23,774 bases of DNA from Lacustribacter sp964460315 (GTDB taxonomy: Bacteria; Pseudomonadota; Gammaproteobacteria; Burkholderiales; Burkholderiaceae_A). Below are positions 7,359 through 15,767 of this stretch, piece after piece (the stretch's first letter is position 1; each line of letters begins with the position of its first letter). The notes beneath the pieces were generated by a model, which was not told where the DNA came from, made no database searches, and saw only the letters and a list, made by a program, of their open reading frames with translations. The stretch lies in assembly GCA_964460315.1 (NCBI GenBank), contig CAYWPQ010000022.1, positions 1 through 23,774 of the forward strand, given 5' to 3'. Position numbers and translations under genes: made by a program.

Positions 7359-7628
7359 ATGGCCAATTCCGCCTCCGCCCGTAAAAGTGCCCGCCAAGCC
7401 GCCGACCGCCGCTTACTGAATGCAGGCCTTCGTTCCGCCTACCGCACTGCGGTGAAATCGGTCCGCAAAGCCGTTGCGCTGGGTGACTCCAAGGCTGCTG
7501 CTGATGCCTTTCGCGCGGCCACCAGCACCATCGACAAGATCGCTGACAAGAAAATTGTTCACAAGAACAAGGCTGCTCGCCACAAGAGCCGTCTCGCCGC
7601 CGCCGTCAAGGCCGTTGCTGCCCGCTAA
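7359..7628 (+). CDS. rpsT: 30S ribosomal protein S20
   Basis: S20 is a primary binder of 16S rRNA in the body of the small subunit. The 89-residue, Lys/Arg/Ala-rich product begins MANSASARKSARQAADRRL and contains the conserved LRSAYRTAVKSVRKA stretch and the C-terminal KAARHKSRLAAAVKA helix, the standard S20 layout and length. The gene stands alone on its strand with its own promoter and a strong Shine-Dalgarno. It starts with ATG, unlike the UUG of E. coli rpsT. Its TAA stop is immediately followed by the stop codon of the convergent methyltransferase-YggS gene, with no base between them. No intrinsic terminator is visible just downstream, so transcript ends must fall inside the opposite gene. 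Confidence 0.98.
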   Translation: MANSASARKSARQAADRRLLNAGLRSAYRTAVKSVRKAVALGDSKAAADAFRAATSTIDKIADKKIVHKNKAARHKSRLAAAVKAVAAR

Positions 7629-9641
7629 TTAAGTCGTTTCGGTTTTCTTGGCCCGCTCTCCGAACAGGGCGGAACCAATTCTCACCATGGTGTTGGCTTC
7701 GGGAATCGATTCAGCAATCGCTGATTCAAGGTCTGCCGACATCCCCATCGAAAGCGTATCGAATGCCTCCCGGTGTGATTCCGGGAGCTCGCTTTTGATC
7801 GTCTTGAAAAGCTGAGCCAGCGCCCGAAACTGGGCGCGTTGCACACCCGTGTCTTCGGTGGGTTCGGGGATGGACATCAGCCCCCGCAGAACCAGTCTTG
7901 GAAGTGCCACCACCTGCAGCGCCAGTGCGACGGCCTCTTCGGGGTTCACCCCGCTTTTGGAATCTTCCCCGCTGACATTCACCTGCACGCAGACCTGCAA
8001 GGGCTTCATGGATTCGGGGCGCTGCAGGGAAAGCCGCTCCGCAATTCGAATGCGATCCACCGTGTGCATCCAGTCGAAGTGTTCGGCCACGTCTCGGGTT
8101 TTATTGCTTTGCAAAGGCCCAATGAAATGCCACTGAAGCGTTTCGCGATAAGGGCCCAGCGCAAGAATTTTCTCTACACCCTCTTGCACATAGTTTTCGC
8201 CCAGATCAGTCACACCGGCCTGAACCGCGGTTTCCACCACATCGGCGGCGAAGGTTTTACTGACGGCCAAAAGTTTGATGCGTGACGGCGGCTGCTGATG
8301 CTCGGCACAGGCCCGCGCAATGCGTGCACGCACCCCTTGAAGGTTCTGTGAAAACCGTGAGCCGGAATGTTTTTCGCGCATGGAGCCCGCCACCATATCA
8401 AAACGCATCCAACGGCATTCAATGTCGCCGTTAAACACAGGCACGCGGCGTGAAGCCTTTAAGCGCATGCTGCGCTCAAGCTTCAGATCATCCGTGAGAA
8501 CCCAGGCCTGCCAGCCCGCGAACTGTCGCTTCAGGGTTTCGGCAATGGAGCGTTCGAAATCGGTGTCCACGTTGTCGTCCACACTTTGCGCACTTTGTTC
8601 CAGCCGTTTCCCATAAGGCGGGTTGCAGATCAGAAGCCCGCGGTCAGCGATGGCGGTGACCGTATTCATCGGGCAGACCTTCCATTGAATCGATTGGGCT
8701 GCAAGGGCTGGCAGCGCACGTTCGGCGTTGCTGCGGGCAATCTCAATCATTCTTGCGTCGCGGTCACTGCCCATCATGGGCGGCAGACTGATGCCACTGC
8801 CCGGCGAGATCGCCTGCTTACGCAGGCCTTCATTAACGCGGTCGATGGCGGCCTTGGCCTCGGCGCGCAGCGCGCGCCAGTTGACCTGACCCATGGGCGA
8901 TTCGGCGTGGAAACGTTCGGCTGCAAATTCACGGGGGGAATGCGGTGCATAGCCCGGAGGCAGGCCGAGAGCCCGCTGCATGGCCTCGATCAACAGCGTG
9001 CCGCTGCCGCAAAAGGGATCCATCACAGGCGATTTCAGATCCCATTGGGTCATGGCGACCAGGGCTGCCGCAAGGTTTTCACGCAGTGGCGCCTCTCCTT
9101 TGGCCTGACGCCAGCCGCGCTTAAACAGGGGCTCGCCCGAGGAGTCCAGGTAGATGGTGATTTCGTTCTGATCGATGTACGACCAGACTCGGATGTCAGG
9201 AAAGGTGGTGTCAATCGAAGGCCGCTCACCGCGGGTGGTGCGAAAACGATCACAGATGCCGTCTTTGATCAGCAGTGTGGCGAAGTTGCGAGCCACCGGC
9301 TGTTCCAGCTTGGGCTCGCGGCCCACAGCAAGATCAATACGCAGTGTCTGACGAAAAGTGAACCAGTGTTCCCATTGAATTTTGTTGGCGATGATGCGGA
9401 TGTCGTCGGTCTTGGTGAGCGTGCCGCGACCGGCCTCCACCAAAAGCCTTGTGGGAATGCGTGCCCAGAGGTTCGCCCGTGCAATGGCTTCGGCCGAAGC
9501 CGTGAAGCGAACGCCACCTCGGCCCTGCACAACTTCTTGAAAACCCGCCATGCCCGCGAGCTCTTGGTGCAGGACTTCCTCAAGCCCGGTGGGGCAGACG
9601 GCGAAACCTCGCAGCCGGGAACTGGATTTGGGATTGGCCAC
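7629..9641 (-). CDS. Fused RlmL-like rRNA methyltransferase and YggS/PLPBP protein
   Basis: One open frame of 670 codons joins two normally separate proteins. Residues 1-420 form a complete THUMP-containing class I methyltransferase related to the N-terminal half of E. coli RlmL (23S rRNA m2G). FAVCPTGLEEVL opens the ferredoxin-like/THUMP region, the SAM-binding motif DPFCGSGTLLIEA is at 208-220, and the catalytic NPPYGKR is at 340-346. The usual family end, RFDMVAGS, falls at 413-420. Residues 421-670 are a complete YggS (PLP homeostasis protein) with the PLP lysine K462 in LLAVSKTF, GENYVQEG, WHFIGPLQSNK, VNVSGEDSKSG and SMGMSADLE. The start is a GTG directly after the hemJ stop, without a clear Shine-Dalgarno. 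An internal ATG at 8381 with a weak GGTGG upstream could also yield free YggS. A lost stop codon or a sequence error at the junction cannot be excluded. Confidence 0.9.
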   Translation of the reverse strand: MANPKSSSRLRGFAVCPTGLEEVLHQELAGMAGFQEVVQGRGGVRFTASAEAIARANLWARIPTRLLVEAGRGTLTKTDDIRIIANKIQWEHWFTFRQTLRIDLAVGREPKLEQPVARNFATLLIKDGICDRFRTTRGERPSIDTTFPDIRVWSYIDQNEITIYLDSSGEPLFKRGWRQAKGEAPLRENLAAALVAMTQWDLKSPVMDPFCGSGTLLIEAMQRALGLPPGYAPHSPREFAAERFHAESPMGQVNWRALRAEAKAAIDRVNEGLRKQAISPGSGISLPPMMGSDRDARMIEIARSNAERALPALAAQSIQWKVCPMNTVTAIADRGLLICNPPYGKRLEQSAQSVDDNVDTDFERSIAETLKRQFAGWQAWVLTDDLKLERSMRLKASRRVPVFNGDIECRWMRFDMVAGSMREKHSGSRFSQNLQGVRARIARACAEHQQPPSRIKLLAVSKTFAADVVETAVQAGVTDLGENYVQEGVEKILALGPYRETLQWHFIGPLQSNKTRDVAEHFDWMHTVDRIRIAERLSLQRPESMKPLQVCVQVNVSGEDSKSGVNPEEAVALALQVVALPRLVLRGLMSIPEPTEDTGVQRAQFRALAQLFKTIKSELPESHREAFDTLSMGMSADLESAIAESIPEANTMVRIGSALFGERAKKTETT

Positions 9642-10139
9642 TTAAAAAGGCTTCACGACCACCATGATCACCACAGCGATCAGCAGCAGTACGGGAATCT
9701 CATTGAACCATCGATACCAGATGTGGGAATGTGCGGAATGACCCTGGCCAAAGCCTGCAAGATGACGAATGCACAGGCCGTGGTAGATCACCAGCAGAAC
9801 CACCGCGAAAAGCTTCGCATGCATCCATCCGCCGCTCACCCCGTAGCCCAGCCAGAGCCAGCTGCCCGAGGCCAGAGTCAGCACGGCCAAGGGCGTCATG
9901 AAACGCAAGAGCTTGTTCGCCATCAGCATGAGCCGGTCGTATTCGGCGCGGCTTGTGTCGCCATGGCCTTGGGGGACCATGGCCAGATTGACAAAAATGC
10001 GTGGAAGATAAAAAAGGCCGGCGAACCAGCTGGTCATCATGATGATGTGAAAAGACTTCCACCAGGCGTAGGTGGTTTTTGGGTCCAGAGCCATCAGGCC
10101 CAGCATGATCGCCAGCGCGATCAGGGAATTACGAATCAC
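9642..10139 (-). CDS. hemJ: HemJ-type protoporphyrinogen IX oxidase (CopD-like membrane protein)
   Basis: HemJ is a heme-containing inner-membrane enzyme that oxidises protoporphyrinogen IX to protoporphyrin IX late in heme synthesis. The 165-residue product has four or five membrane segments. It shows the family features KSFHIIMMTSWFAGLFYLPR (with the heme-associated His), YDRLMLMANKLLRFMTP, GGWMHAKL, and the C-terminal RWFNEIPVLLLI...VVVKPF. Some databases call such proteins CopD family, but the NE-P and VKPF ends fit HemJ better. The predicted start is GTG at 10139, supported by a GAGG Shine-Dalgarno seven bases upstream (10147-10150) and by a GTGA overlap with the proA stop. A downstream ATG at residue 12 is a possible alternative. 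The stop codon directly abuts the GTG of the next gene. Confidence 0.88.
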   Translation of the reverse strand: MIRNSLIALAIMLGLMALDPKTTYAWWKSFHIIMMTSWFAGLFYLPRIFVNLAMVPQGHGDTSRAEYDRLMLMANKLLRFMTPLAVLTLASGSWLWLGYGVSGGWMHAKLFAVVLLVIYHGLCIRHLAGFGQGHSAHSHIWYRWFNEIPVLLLIAVVIMVVVKPF

Positions 10140-11428
10140 TGGCGAACCTCACCCTGGCCCAGGACCACCCATTTGTAGGTGGTCAGGCCTTCAAGCCCCA
10201 CCGGCCCACGGGCGTGAATCTTGTCATTGCTGATGCCGATTTCGGCACCAAGGCCATATTCAAAACCGTCAGCGAATCGGGTGGAGGCATTGACCATCAC
10301 CGAGGCCGAGTCCACATCGCGCAGAAACTGCATGGCTTTGGAATGGTGTTCCGTCACGATGGCGTCCGTGTGGTGAGAGCCATAGTGGTTGATGTGATCA
10401 ATTGCGGCGGCCATGTCGGGCACGAGCTTCACCGAAAGAATGGGGGCCAGATATTCCGTGTGCCAGTCTTCCTCGCTGGCATTTTTGATGGCCGGTGAAT
10501 CCAGCCCAAGTTCAGCAAGAGCCTTGCGCGTGTTCGGGCAGACTCGAAGCTCAACACCTTTTTGCTGATAGATCGCCACCAATGGCGGCAACACCCGAGC
10601 AGCCATGGCGCTGGCAATCAGCAGGGTCTCCATGGTGTTGCAGGTGCCATAGCGATGGGTCTTGGCGTTGTCGGCGATGCGCACGGCCTTGTCAAGATCC
10701 GCCTGGTCGTCGATGTAGACATGGCAGATGCCGTCCAAGTGCTTGATCACTGGAACCTTGGCCTCTTGCATGATGCGTTCAATGAGTGACTTCCCTCCGC
10801 GAGGAACAATCACATCGATGAACTGCGGCATGGTGATCATGGCCGAAACTGCTTGACGGTCGGTGGTGGGAACGACCTGCACGCCCGTGGCTGGAAGCCC
10901 TGCCTCTTGAAGGGCTTGGCTGATCAGCCCAGCAAGCGCACGGTTGCTCTCGATGGCTTCCGATCCGCCGCGAAGAACCGTGGCATTGCCCGCCTTGATG
11001 CAAAGCGCCGCTGCATCAATGGTGACATTGGGACGGGATTCATAAATGATGCCGATCACACCCAGCGGCACTCGCATATGCCCCACAGAAATCCCCGTGG
11101 GCTGTTTGCGAAGGTGGGTGACCTCGCCGATGGGGTCGGTGAGCGCGGCGATCTGATGAACGCCCTCGATCATGGTGGCGATGGCTTTGTCGGAAAGGGT
11201 GAGCCGGTCAATGAAGGCGGCATCGTGACCCGCTGCTTTGGCTCGAGCAAGATCGTTGGCGTTAGCTGCTTTCAGCATATCGCGATGTTGATCAATCAGA
11301 CGGCCAAGTTTTTCCAGGCACTGATTTTTCTGTGCGGTGCTGGCGGCAGCCATCTGCCGGCTCGCCAGTCTTGCCTGCTGGCCCAGCTGGGTCATCTGCT
11401 CTTGAACCGTTATGGCTTGATCCGTCAT
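10136..11428 (-). CDS. proA: Glutamate-5-semialdehyde dehydrogenase (gamma-glutamyl phosphate reductase)
   Basis: ProA reduces gamma-glutamyl phosphate to glutamate semialdehyde, the second step of proline synthesis. The 430-residue product is of usual length and belongs to the aldehyde dehydrogenase superfamily. Clear ProA segments are PLGVIGIIYESRPNVTIDAA, IKAGNATVLRGGSEA, VIVPRGGKSLI, HLDGICHVYID, and the catalytic cysteine C263 in HRYGTCNTMETLL. NASTRFADGFEYGLGAEIGIS and the RGPVGLEGLTTYKWV ending are also typical. A 42-bp gap separates it from holA upstream; an AAGAAG purine stretch just before the ATG can act as a ribosome-binding site. It overlaps hemJ downstream. It probably belongs to the leuS-led transcription unit. 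Confidence 0.98.
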   Translation of the reverse strand: MTDQAITVQEQMTQLGQQARLASRQMAAASTAQKNQCLEKLGRLIDQHRDMLKAANANDLARAKAAGHDAAFIDRLTLSDKAIATMIEGVHQIAALTDPIGEVTHLRKQPTGISVGHMRVPLGVIGIIYESRPNVTIDAAALCIKAGNATVLRGGSEAIESNRALAGLISQALQEAGLPATGVQVVPTTDRQAVSAMITMPQFIDVIVPRGGKSLIERIMQEAKVPVIKHLDGICHVYIDDQADLDKAVRIADNAKTHRYGTCNTMETLLIASAMAARVLPPLVAIYQQKGVELRVCPNTRKALAELGLDSPAIKNASEEDWHTEYLAPILSVKLVPDMAAAIDHINHYGSHHTDAIVTEHHSKAMQFLRDVDSASVMVNASTRFADGFEYGLGAEIGISNDKIHARGPVGLEGLTTYKWVVLGQGEVRQ

Positions 11429-11470
11429 GGTCTTCTTCGCATGAAATGGGTGAGGGCACCCCAGACGCGA

Positions 11471-12493
11471 TTAGGCGAGATCGAGTGCCATGCGCTCAAG
11501 CGCGACCCAAGGGTCGTCCGTTTTGAGCCCTTTCACGATTGTATCGACCTCTGCTGCCTGGCGCAGTGCCCGCCAGGTTTTTGCGGCACTAATCTTTCGG
11601 CATGCGCTGGCGATGAGTCGCTCACGATGCCTTGGGATTCGGGCTTCACGCAGTGCGGCCTCCGCAGAGCGGCCCGCCGCCATCAAAGTCTGTGTTTTGG
11701 CAAGCATTCGCAGATCTTCGGTCACCGACCAGAGCACCAGGGGAATGGGGCCTGCTTCGGCCTTTAGGCCACGAAGAATTCGGATGGCCCGCGCAGCGTC
11801 GCCACCCACAAGCGCCTCGCCCAGTGTGAAGGGGCTGAAGCGGGCGACATCGGCCACCTGGTTGCGAAGGTCGTCAACGTCGAGTGGGCGGTCTTGGTGC
11901 TCATGGTGAAGGGCCAGTTTAAGAATTTCCTGGTGTGCCGCAATCAGGTTGCCCTCGCACTGATCAGCCAGCCAGCTGATGGCGTTGGGCGTAGCCGACA
12001 GCCCATGCATACGAAGCCGCTGACTAATCCAGGCGGGAAGGTCGGATCGAAAGAGTTCCGGAACAATCACCACCACGCCCGCGCGGTCGAGCGCAAGAAA
12101 CCAGGCGCTTCCCAGCATGGCTTTGTCGGCACGGGGAAGGCTTACCAGGAGGGTGACATCGGCGGGAGGGTTGGCACACCAGGCCTGAATGCATTTGCTG
12201 CCCTCAAGGCCGGGCTTGCCAGTGGTGAGGCGAAGATCCATCAGCCGCTGATCAGAAAAGAGCGATCCGGTTCCGCTAGCGGCCACCCAGCTCTTCCAGT
12301 CGAAGCTGCGGTCGGGAACCTCGACCTGTCGGTCGGTCACGCCGGATTGCTTCAAGTGTTGACGAAGGCCGTCGGCGACCTCGCCGGTGAGGAGCGGGTC
12401 GTCGCCCGAGATCGCCCAGATGGCGGCCTTGGGTGAGCCTTGGATAATGCGTTTCAGACCATCCGCTGCCCGAAGATCAAGACGGGCCTGCAT
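11471..12493 (-). CDS. holA: DNA polymerase III subunit delta
   Basis: HolA is the delta 'wrench' of the clamp loader, opening the beta sliding clamp during replication. The 340-residue product matches the usual length. Visible features are the N-terminal IWAISGDDPLLTGEVADGLR (the degenerate AAA+ domain, without Walker motifs as expected for delta), SLFSDQRLMDLRL, LLVSLPRADKAMLGSAWFLALD, and the middle WISQRLRMHGLSATPNAISWLADQCEGNLIAAHQEILKLAL. The C-terminal domain includes DVARFSPFTLGEALVGGDAARAIRILRGLKAEG-like sequence. It begins three bases after the lptE stop, the conserved leuS-lptE-holA arrangement also seen in E. coli. Identification is by motif and context together. Confidence 0.95.
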   Translation of the reverse strand: MQARLDLRAADGLKRIIQGSPKAAIWAISGDDPLLTGEVADGLRQHLKQSGVTDRQVEVPDRSFDWKSWVAASGTGSLFSDQRLMDLRLTTGKPGLEGSKCIQAWCANPPADVTLLVSLPRADKAMLGSAWFLALDRAGVVVIVPELFRSDLPAWISQRLRMHGLSATPNAISWLADQCEGNLIAAHQEILKLALHHEHQDRPLDVDDLRNQVADVARFSPFTLGEALVGGDAARAIRILRGLKAEAGPIPLVLWSVTEDLRMLAKTQTLMAAGRSAEAALREARIPRHRERLIASACRKISAAKTWRALRQAAEVDTIVKGLKTDDPWVALERMALDLA

Positions 12494-12496
12494 GAC

Positions 12497-13015
12497 TTAA
12501 CGCGCGAAGGTTTTGACGGTTCGAAGCCTGCGGACAATCTGTTCGCTGATGTCACGCTGCATGTCTTTGCGCATGGTGTCTTCGGCGGTGTTGATGGCCA
12601 AGGTTTCGGATTCCGTGACCGACACATTTCGTGTCTGGCTGATTTCTCTGGCTGGACTGAGCTCGACGGTGTAGCGGTCGGTCACGCGATAGGTCACCCG
12701 CATGCGAAGCTGAATTTCCCGAGGCCGTCCGGCGCTATTGAAGGCCACCACATTGCGCTCCATCCGTTCGGTCATCACGTTCAGGATGACTTCACCCTGA
12801 ATGGTTTTGTCGACCACTTTCACCTCGGGCTGATCGAGCATGATCTGGCGAACTTCTTTGGCCACCTGGCCATCACCCTGAATGAGGATGGATTTGAATG
12901 GGAAAGGGATTTCCTTGCCGCGCATGGTGAAGCCGCAGCCGGTAACAAGCGCTGCCGTGATGCCCAACACAAGAGCCATGGCGGTGTTGCGGCGAAGATT
13001 GGACACTGGGTTCAT
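12497..13015 (-). CDS. lptE: LPS-assembly lipoprotein LptE
   Basis: LptE is the outer-membrane lipoprotein that plugs and stabilises the LptD translocon for lipopolysaccharide. The 172-residue product starts MNPVSNLRRNTAMALVLG, has a lipoprotein signal peptide, and shows the lipobox VTGC with the acylated cysteine at residue 27 followed by GFTMRGKE. The mature part is beta-rich and contains GEVILNVMTERMERNVVAFNSAGRPRE and a run of RVTYRV typical of the family. The start at 13015 was chosen over a longer open frame reaching 13267 because the signal peptide begins here and an AAGGAGA Shine-Dalgarno lies nine bases upstream. Sequence identity in this family is low, so the leuS-lptE-holA context carries much of the weight. 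Confidence 0.93.
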   Translation of the reverse strand: MNPVSNLRRNTAMALVLGITAALVTGCGFTMRGKEIPFPFKSILIQGDGQVAKEVRQIMLDQPEVKVVDKTIQGEVILNVMTERMERNVVAFNSAGRPREIQLRMRVTYRVTDRYTVELSPAREISQTRNVSVTESETLAINTAEDTMRKDMQRDISEQIVRRLRTVKTFAR

Positions 13016-13024
13016 GGTGAGGGT

Positions 13025-13031
13025 TCTCCTT
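13025..13031 (-). promoter_or_regulatory. Shine-Dalgarno of lptE
   Basis: On the minus strand AAGGAGA sits nine bases before the ATG at 13015, in the 22-bp gap after the leuS stop. It decides the start against the longer in-frame extension into leuS. Confidence 0.8.
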
Positions 13032-13037
13032 ACGCGA

Positions 13038-15767
13038 TCAGACCACAATATTGACGAGTCTGCCAGGAACCACCACGACCTTTTTCGGGGGTTTCCCTTC
13101 GGCAAACTTAATGAAGGCTTCGGTGGCCAGGGCGGCGGCCTCGATGGCGGATGCGTCCGCCTGGCTTGCCACGGCAACGCTTCCACGGACTTTGCCGTTG
13201 ATCTGCAGCACGAGTTCAATCGAATCGCGAACCAGCGCGGCATCGTCGACCTCTGGCCAGGCCACATTCAGAATTTCGCCGTGCTGGGACTCAAAGCCAA
13301 GTTCACGCCATAAGGTCCAGCCAAGATGCGGAACCACCGGATACATCACCCGAAGCAGGATTGAAAGCCCTTCGGTCAGGGCCTGATGGAGATCGTTGCT
13401 GCCTTCAAGTTTGGAGGCTTCCTCAAGGGTGTTGAGCATCTTCATGCTGGCCGACACCACCGTGTTGTACTGCTGACGCTGCATGTCGTAGTCGGCCTGC
13501 TTCAGCAGCCCGTGCATGTCTCGGCGAAGGTTCTTGGCTTCTTTCTGTTGCAGGCCAGCCAGCCGCTTTGCCGCGTCGGCTGACTGGATGGGCATCTGCA
13601 GATCCAGTTGAGGCCGAACCGATTGCGCGAAATTCCAAAGCCTGCGCAGAAAACGATAAGCACCTTCCACGCCGGACTCTGACCACTCAAGCGTCTGTTC
13701 GGGTGGCGAGGCAAACATCGTAAATAGCCTTGCCGTGTCGGCGCCGTAACGATCGATGAGTGCCTGAGGGTCGATGCCATTGTTTTTTGACTTCGACATT
13801 TTTTCTGTGCCACCCATCGTCACTGGCTGGCCATCGCTGGTGAGCACGGCGCTGACTGGGCGGCCTTTGTCGTCGAATCGGACTTCGACATCGGCGGGGT
13901 TAAACCATTGCTTTCGCCCTGAGCCATCGTCGCGCCAATAGGTTTCGTTGAGCACCATGCCCTGGGTCAGGAGATTGGAGAACGGCTCGCGAAAGGACAC
14001 GAGGCCAAGGTCTCGCATCACCTTGGTCCAGAACCTTGCGTACAAGAGATGCAGCACGGCATGTTCAATGCCTCCGATGTATTGGTCCATCGGCATCCAG
14101 TAGTCGTTACGCGCATCCACCATGGCGCCTGAGGCATCGCTAGAGCAGTAGCGCATGTAATACCAGCTGGAATCGATGAAGGTGTCCATCGTGTCGGTCT
14201 CGCGACGTGCTGGTTTTCCGCAGCTTGGGCAGTCCACCTTTAGAAAGCGTTCGTCTTTGGCCAGGGGGTTGCCACTGCCGTCGGGCACCAGATCTTCGGG
14301 CAGCACCACGGGAAGATCTTTTTCGGGCACGGGAACTTCGCCACAGCTTGGACAGTGGATGATGGGGATGGGCGTTCCCCAGTAACGCTGCCTGGAAATT
14401 CCCCAGTCACGAAGACGGAATTGTTCCTTCTTTTCGCCCAGGCCCATGGCGGCCAGGTCATGGGCGACCGCATTCACCGCATCAAGATGACTGAGGTTGT
14501 TGTACTTGCCGGAGTTCACGCAAACGGTGTTGGTTTTGTCGGCATACCAGGCCTGCCAGTTCAGGACATCGAAGGCGGTGTCGGCATTTCCTGCGGGGGA
14601 TGATCCTTGCGGCCGCGCGATCACCTGTTTGATGGGCAGCTTGTATTTGATGGCGAATGCGAAATCACGTTCGTCATGCGCCGGTACGCCCATCACGGCG
14701 CCATCGCCATAGCTCATCAGGACGTAGTTGCCCACCCAGACAGGCACCTGTTCCTGGGTTAACGGGTGGGTGACTGAAAGACCTGTGGGCATACCTTCCT
14801 TGTCGCGGGTGGCGAGATCCGCTTCGGCAACGCCCCCGGCCTTGCATTCCTCGATGAATGCAGCAAGTTTGGGATTGTTCGTGGCCGCCGCGGAAGCGAT
14901 TGGGTGTTCAGGGGCCACGGCAACAAAGGTCACGCCCATGATGGTGTCGGCGCGTGTGGTGAAGACATACATCTTGCCGTCGTTGATCAGCTGACCTTTG
15001 GCGTCTTGAATGTTATGGGGAAAGGCAAACCGCACGCCAACCGATTTCCCGATCCAGTTTTCCTGCATGACCTTGACCCGCTCGGGCCAGCCCAGTGCAT
15101 CAAGATCGGCAATGAGTTCATTGGCGTAACGGGTAATGCCCAGGTAATACATGGGGATCTCGCGCTTTTCCACCACCGCGCCACTTCGCCAGCCGCGCCC
15201 ATCTACCACCTGTTCATTGGCCAGTACGGTCTGATCGATGGGGTCCCAGTTGACGGTGCCGGTCTTCAGGTAGGCGATGCCTTGCTCACGCATCTTCAGA
15301 AAGAGCCACTGATTCCATCGGTAGTAGTCCGGTGAGCATGTGGCAATTTCACGTGACCAATCGATGGCAAGCCCCATCGATTCCATCTGCGACTTCATGT
15401 AGGCGATGTTGTCGTAGGTCCATTGTGCGGGTGCGACCCGGTTGGCCATGGCGGCGTTTTCAGCGGGCAGGCCGAAGGCATCCCAGCCCATGGGCATGAG
15501 CACGTTGTAGCCCTGCATGCGCAGGCTTCGCGCCATCACGTCGTTGATCGTGTAGTTACGTACATGGCCCATGTGCAGCTTGCCTGATGGGTAAGGCAGC
15601 ATGGAACAGGCGTAGAACTTCCCTTTGGGATAGCGAGGGTCATGTTCTTTGGCCAGGTAGGCCTGGCTCTGCCGCCAATGGTCCTGTGCGGCCGTTTCAA
15701 GCGCCTTGGGCTGATAGGCGGGAAGATTGGATGCTTGCTGGGCGCTAGCGCCGAAAGAAGATGACAT
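13038..15767 (-). CDS. leuS: Leucyl-tRNA synthetase
   Basis: LeuS charges tRNA-Leu and edits misactivated amino acids. The 909-residue product is a class Ia synthetase, somewhat longer than the roughly 860 residues of E. coli. The HIGH motif appears as HMGH at residues 65-68, following the ACSMLPYPSGK signature, and KMSKS is at 656-660. The CP1 editing domain is recognised by FTTRADTIMGVTF and by SYGDGAVMGVPAHDERDF with the conserved Asp. An insert has two CPSCG pairs consistent with a zinc-binding module. The C-terminal tRNA-binding part ends in QINGKVRGSV and VVPGRLVNIVV. The ATG has no evident Shine-Dalgarno. It is the first gene of a minus-strand run that continues through lptE, holA, proA, hemJ and the fused gene. 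Confidence 0.99.
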   Translation of the reverse strand: MSSSFGASAQQASNLPAYQPKALETAAQDHWRQSQAYLAKEHDPRYPKGKFYACSMLPYPSGKLHMGHVRNYTINDVMARSLRMQGYNVLMPMGWDAFGLPAENAAMANRVAPAQWTYDNIAYMKSQMESMGLAIDWSREIATCSPDYYRWNQWLFLKMREQGIAYLKTGTVNWDPIDQTVLANEQVVDGRGWRSGAVVEKREIPMYYLGITRYANELIADLDALGWPERVKVMQENWIGKSVGVRFAFPHNIQDAKGQLINDGKMYVFTTRADTIMGVTFVAVAPEHPIASAAATNNPKLAAFIEECKAGGVAEADLATRDKEGMPTGLSVTHPLTQEQVPVWVGNYVLMSYGDGAVMGVPAHDERDFAFAIKYKLPIKQVIARPQGSSPAGNADTAFDVLNWQAWYADKTNTVCVNSGKYNNLSHLDAVNAVAHDLAAMGLGEKKEQFRLRDWGISRQRYWGTPIPIIHCPSCGEVPVPEKDLPVVLPEDLVPDGSGNPLAKDERFLKVDCPSCGKPARRETDTMDTFIDSSWYYMRYCSSDASGAMVDARNDYWMPMDQYIGGIEHAVLHLLYARFWTKVMRDLGLVSFREPFSNLLTQGMVLNETYWRDDGSGRKQWFNPADVEVRFDDKGRPVSAVLTSDGQPVTMGGTEKMSKSKNNGIDPQALIDRYGADTARLFTMFASPPEQTLEWSESGVEGAYRFLRRLWNFAQSVRPQLDLQMPIQSADAAKRLAGLQQKEAKNLRRDMHGLLKQADYDMQRQQYNTVVSASMKMLNTLEEASKLEGSNDLHQALTEGLSILLRVMYPVVPHLGWTLWRELGFESQHGEILNVAWPEVDDAALVRDSIELVLQINGKVRGSVAVASQADASAIEAAALATEAFIKFAEGKPPKKVVVVPGRLVNIVV

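Noticed and set aside
8360..8400. Frameshift between methyltransferase and YggS
   Set aside because: Both halves are in the same frame with no missing or duplicated sequence, so this is a fusion or lost stop and not a frameshift.
8586..10178. 530-codon plus-strand open frame opposite the fused gene and hemJ
   Set aside because: It is fully antisense to two recognisable proteins and its translation is His/Gln/Gly/Arg-rich with no motif; I treat it as a shadow of the real genes.
11448..11461. GGGTG-AGGG-CACCC hairpin in the holA-proA gap
   Set aside because: The stem is only five pairs and no U-tract follows in either direction, so it is not a convincing terminator or attenuator.
10853..11767. 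304-codon plus-strand open frame opposite proA and holA
   Set aside because: Antisense to two clear genes, no ribosome-binding site or domain seen.
13016..13267. Longer N-terminus for lptE
   Set aside because: It runs back into leuS, and the signal peptide with lipobox begins at the ATG at 13015 behind AAGGAGA.
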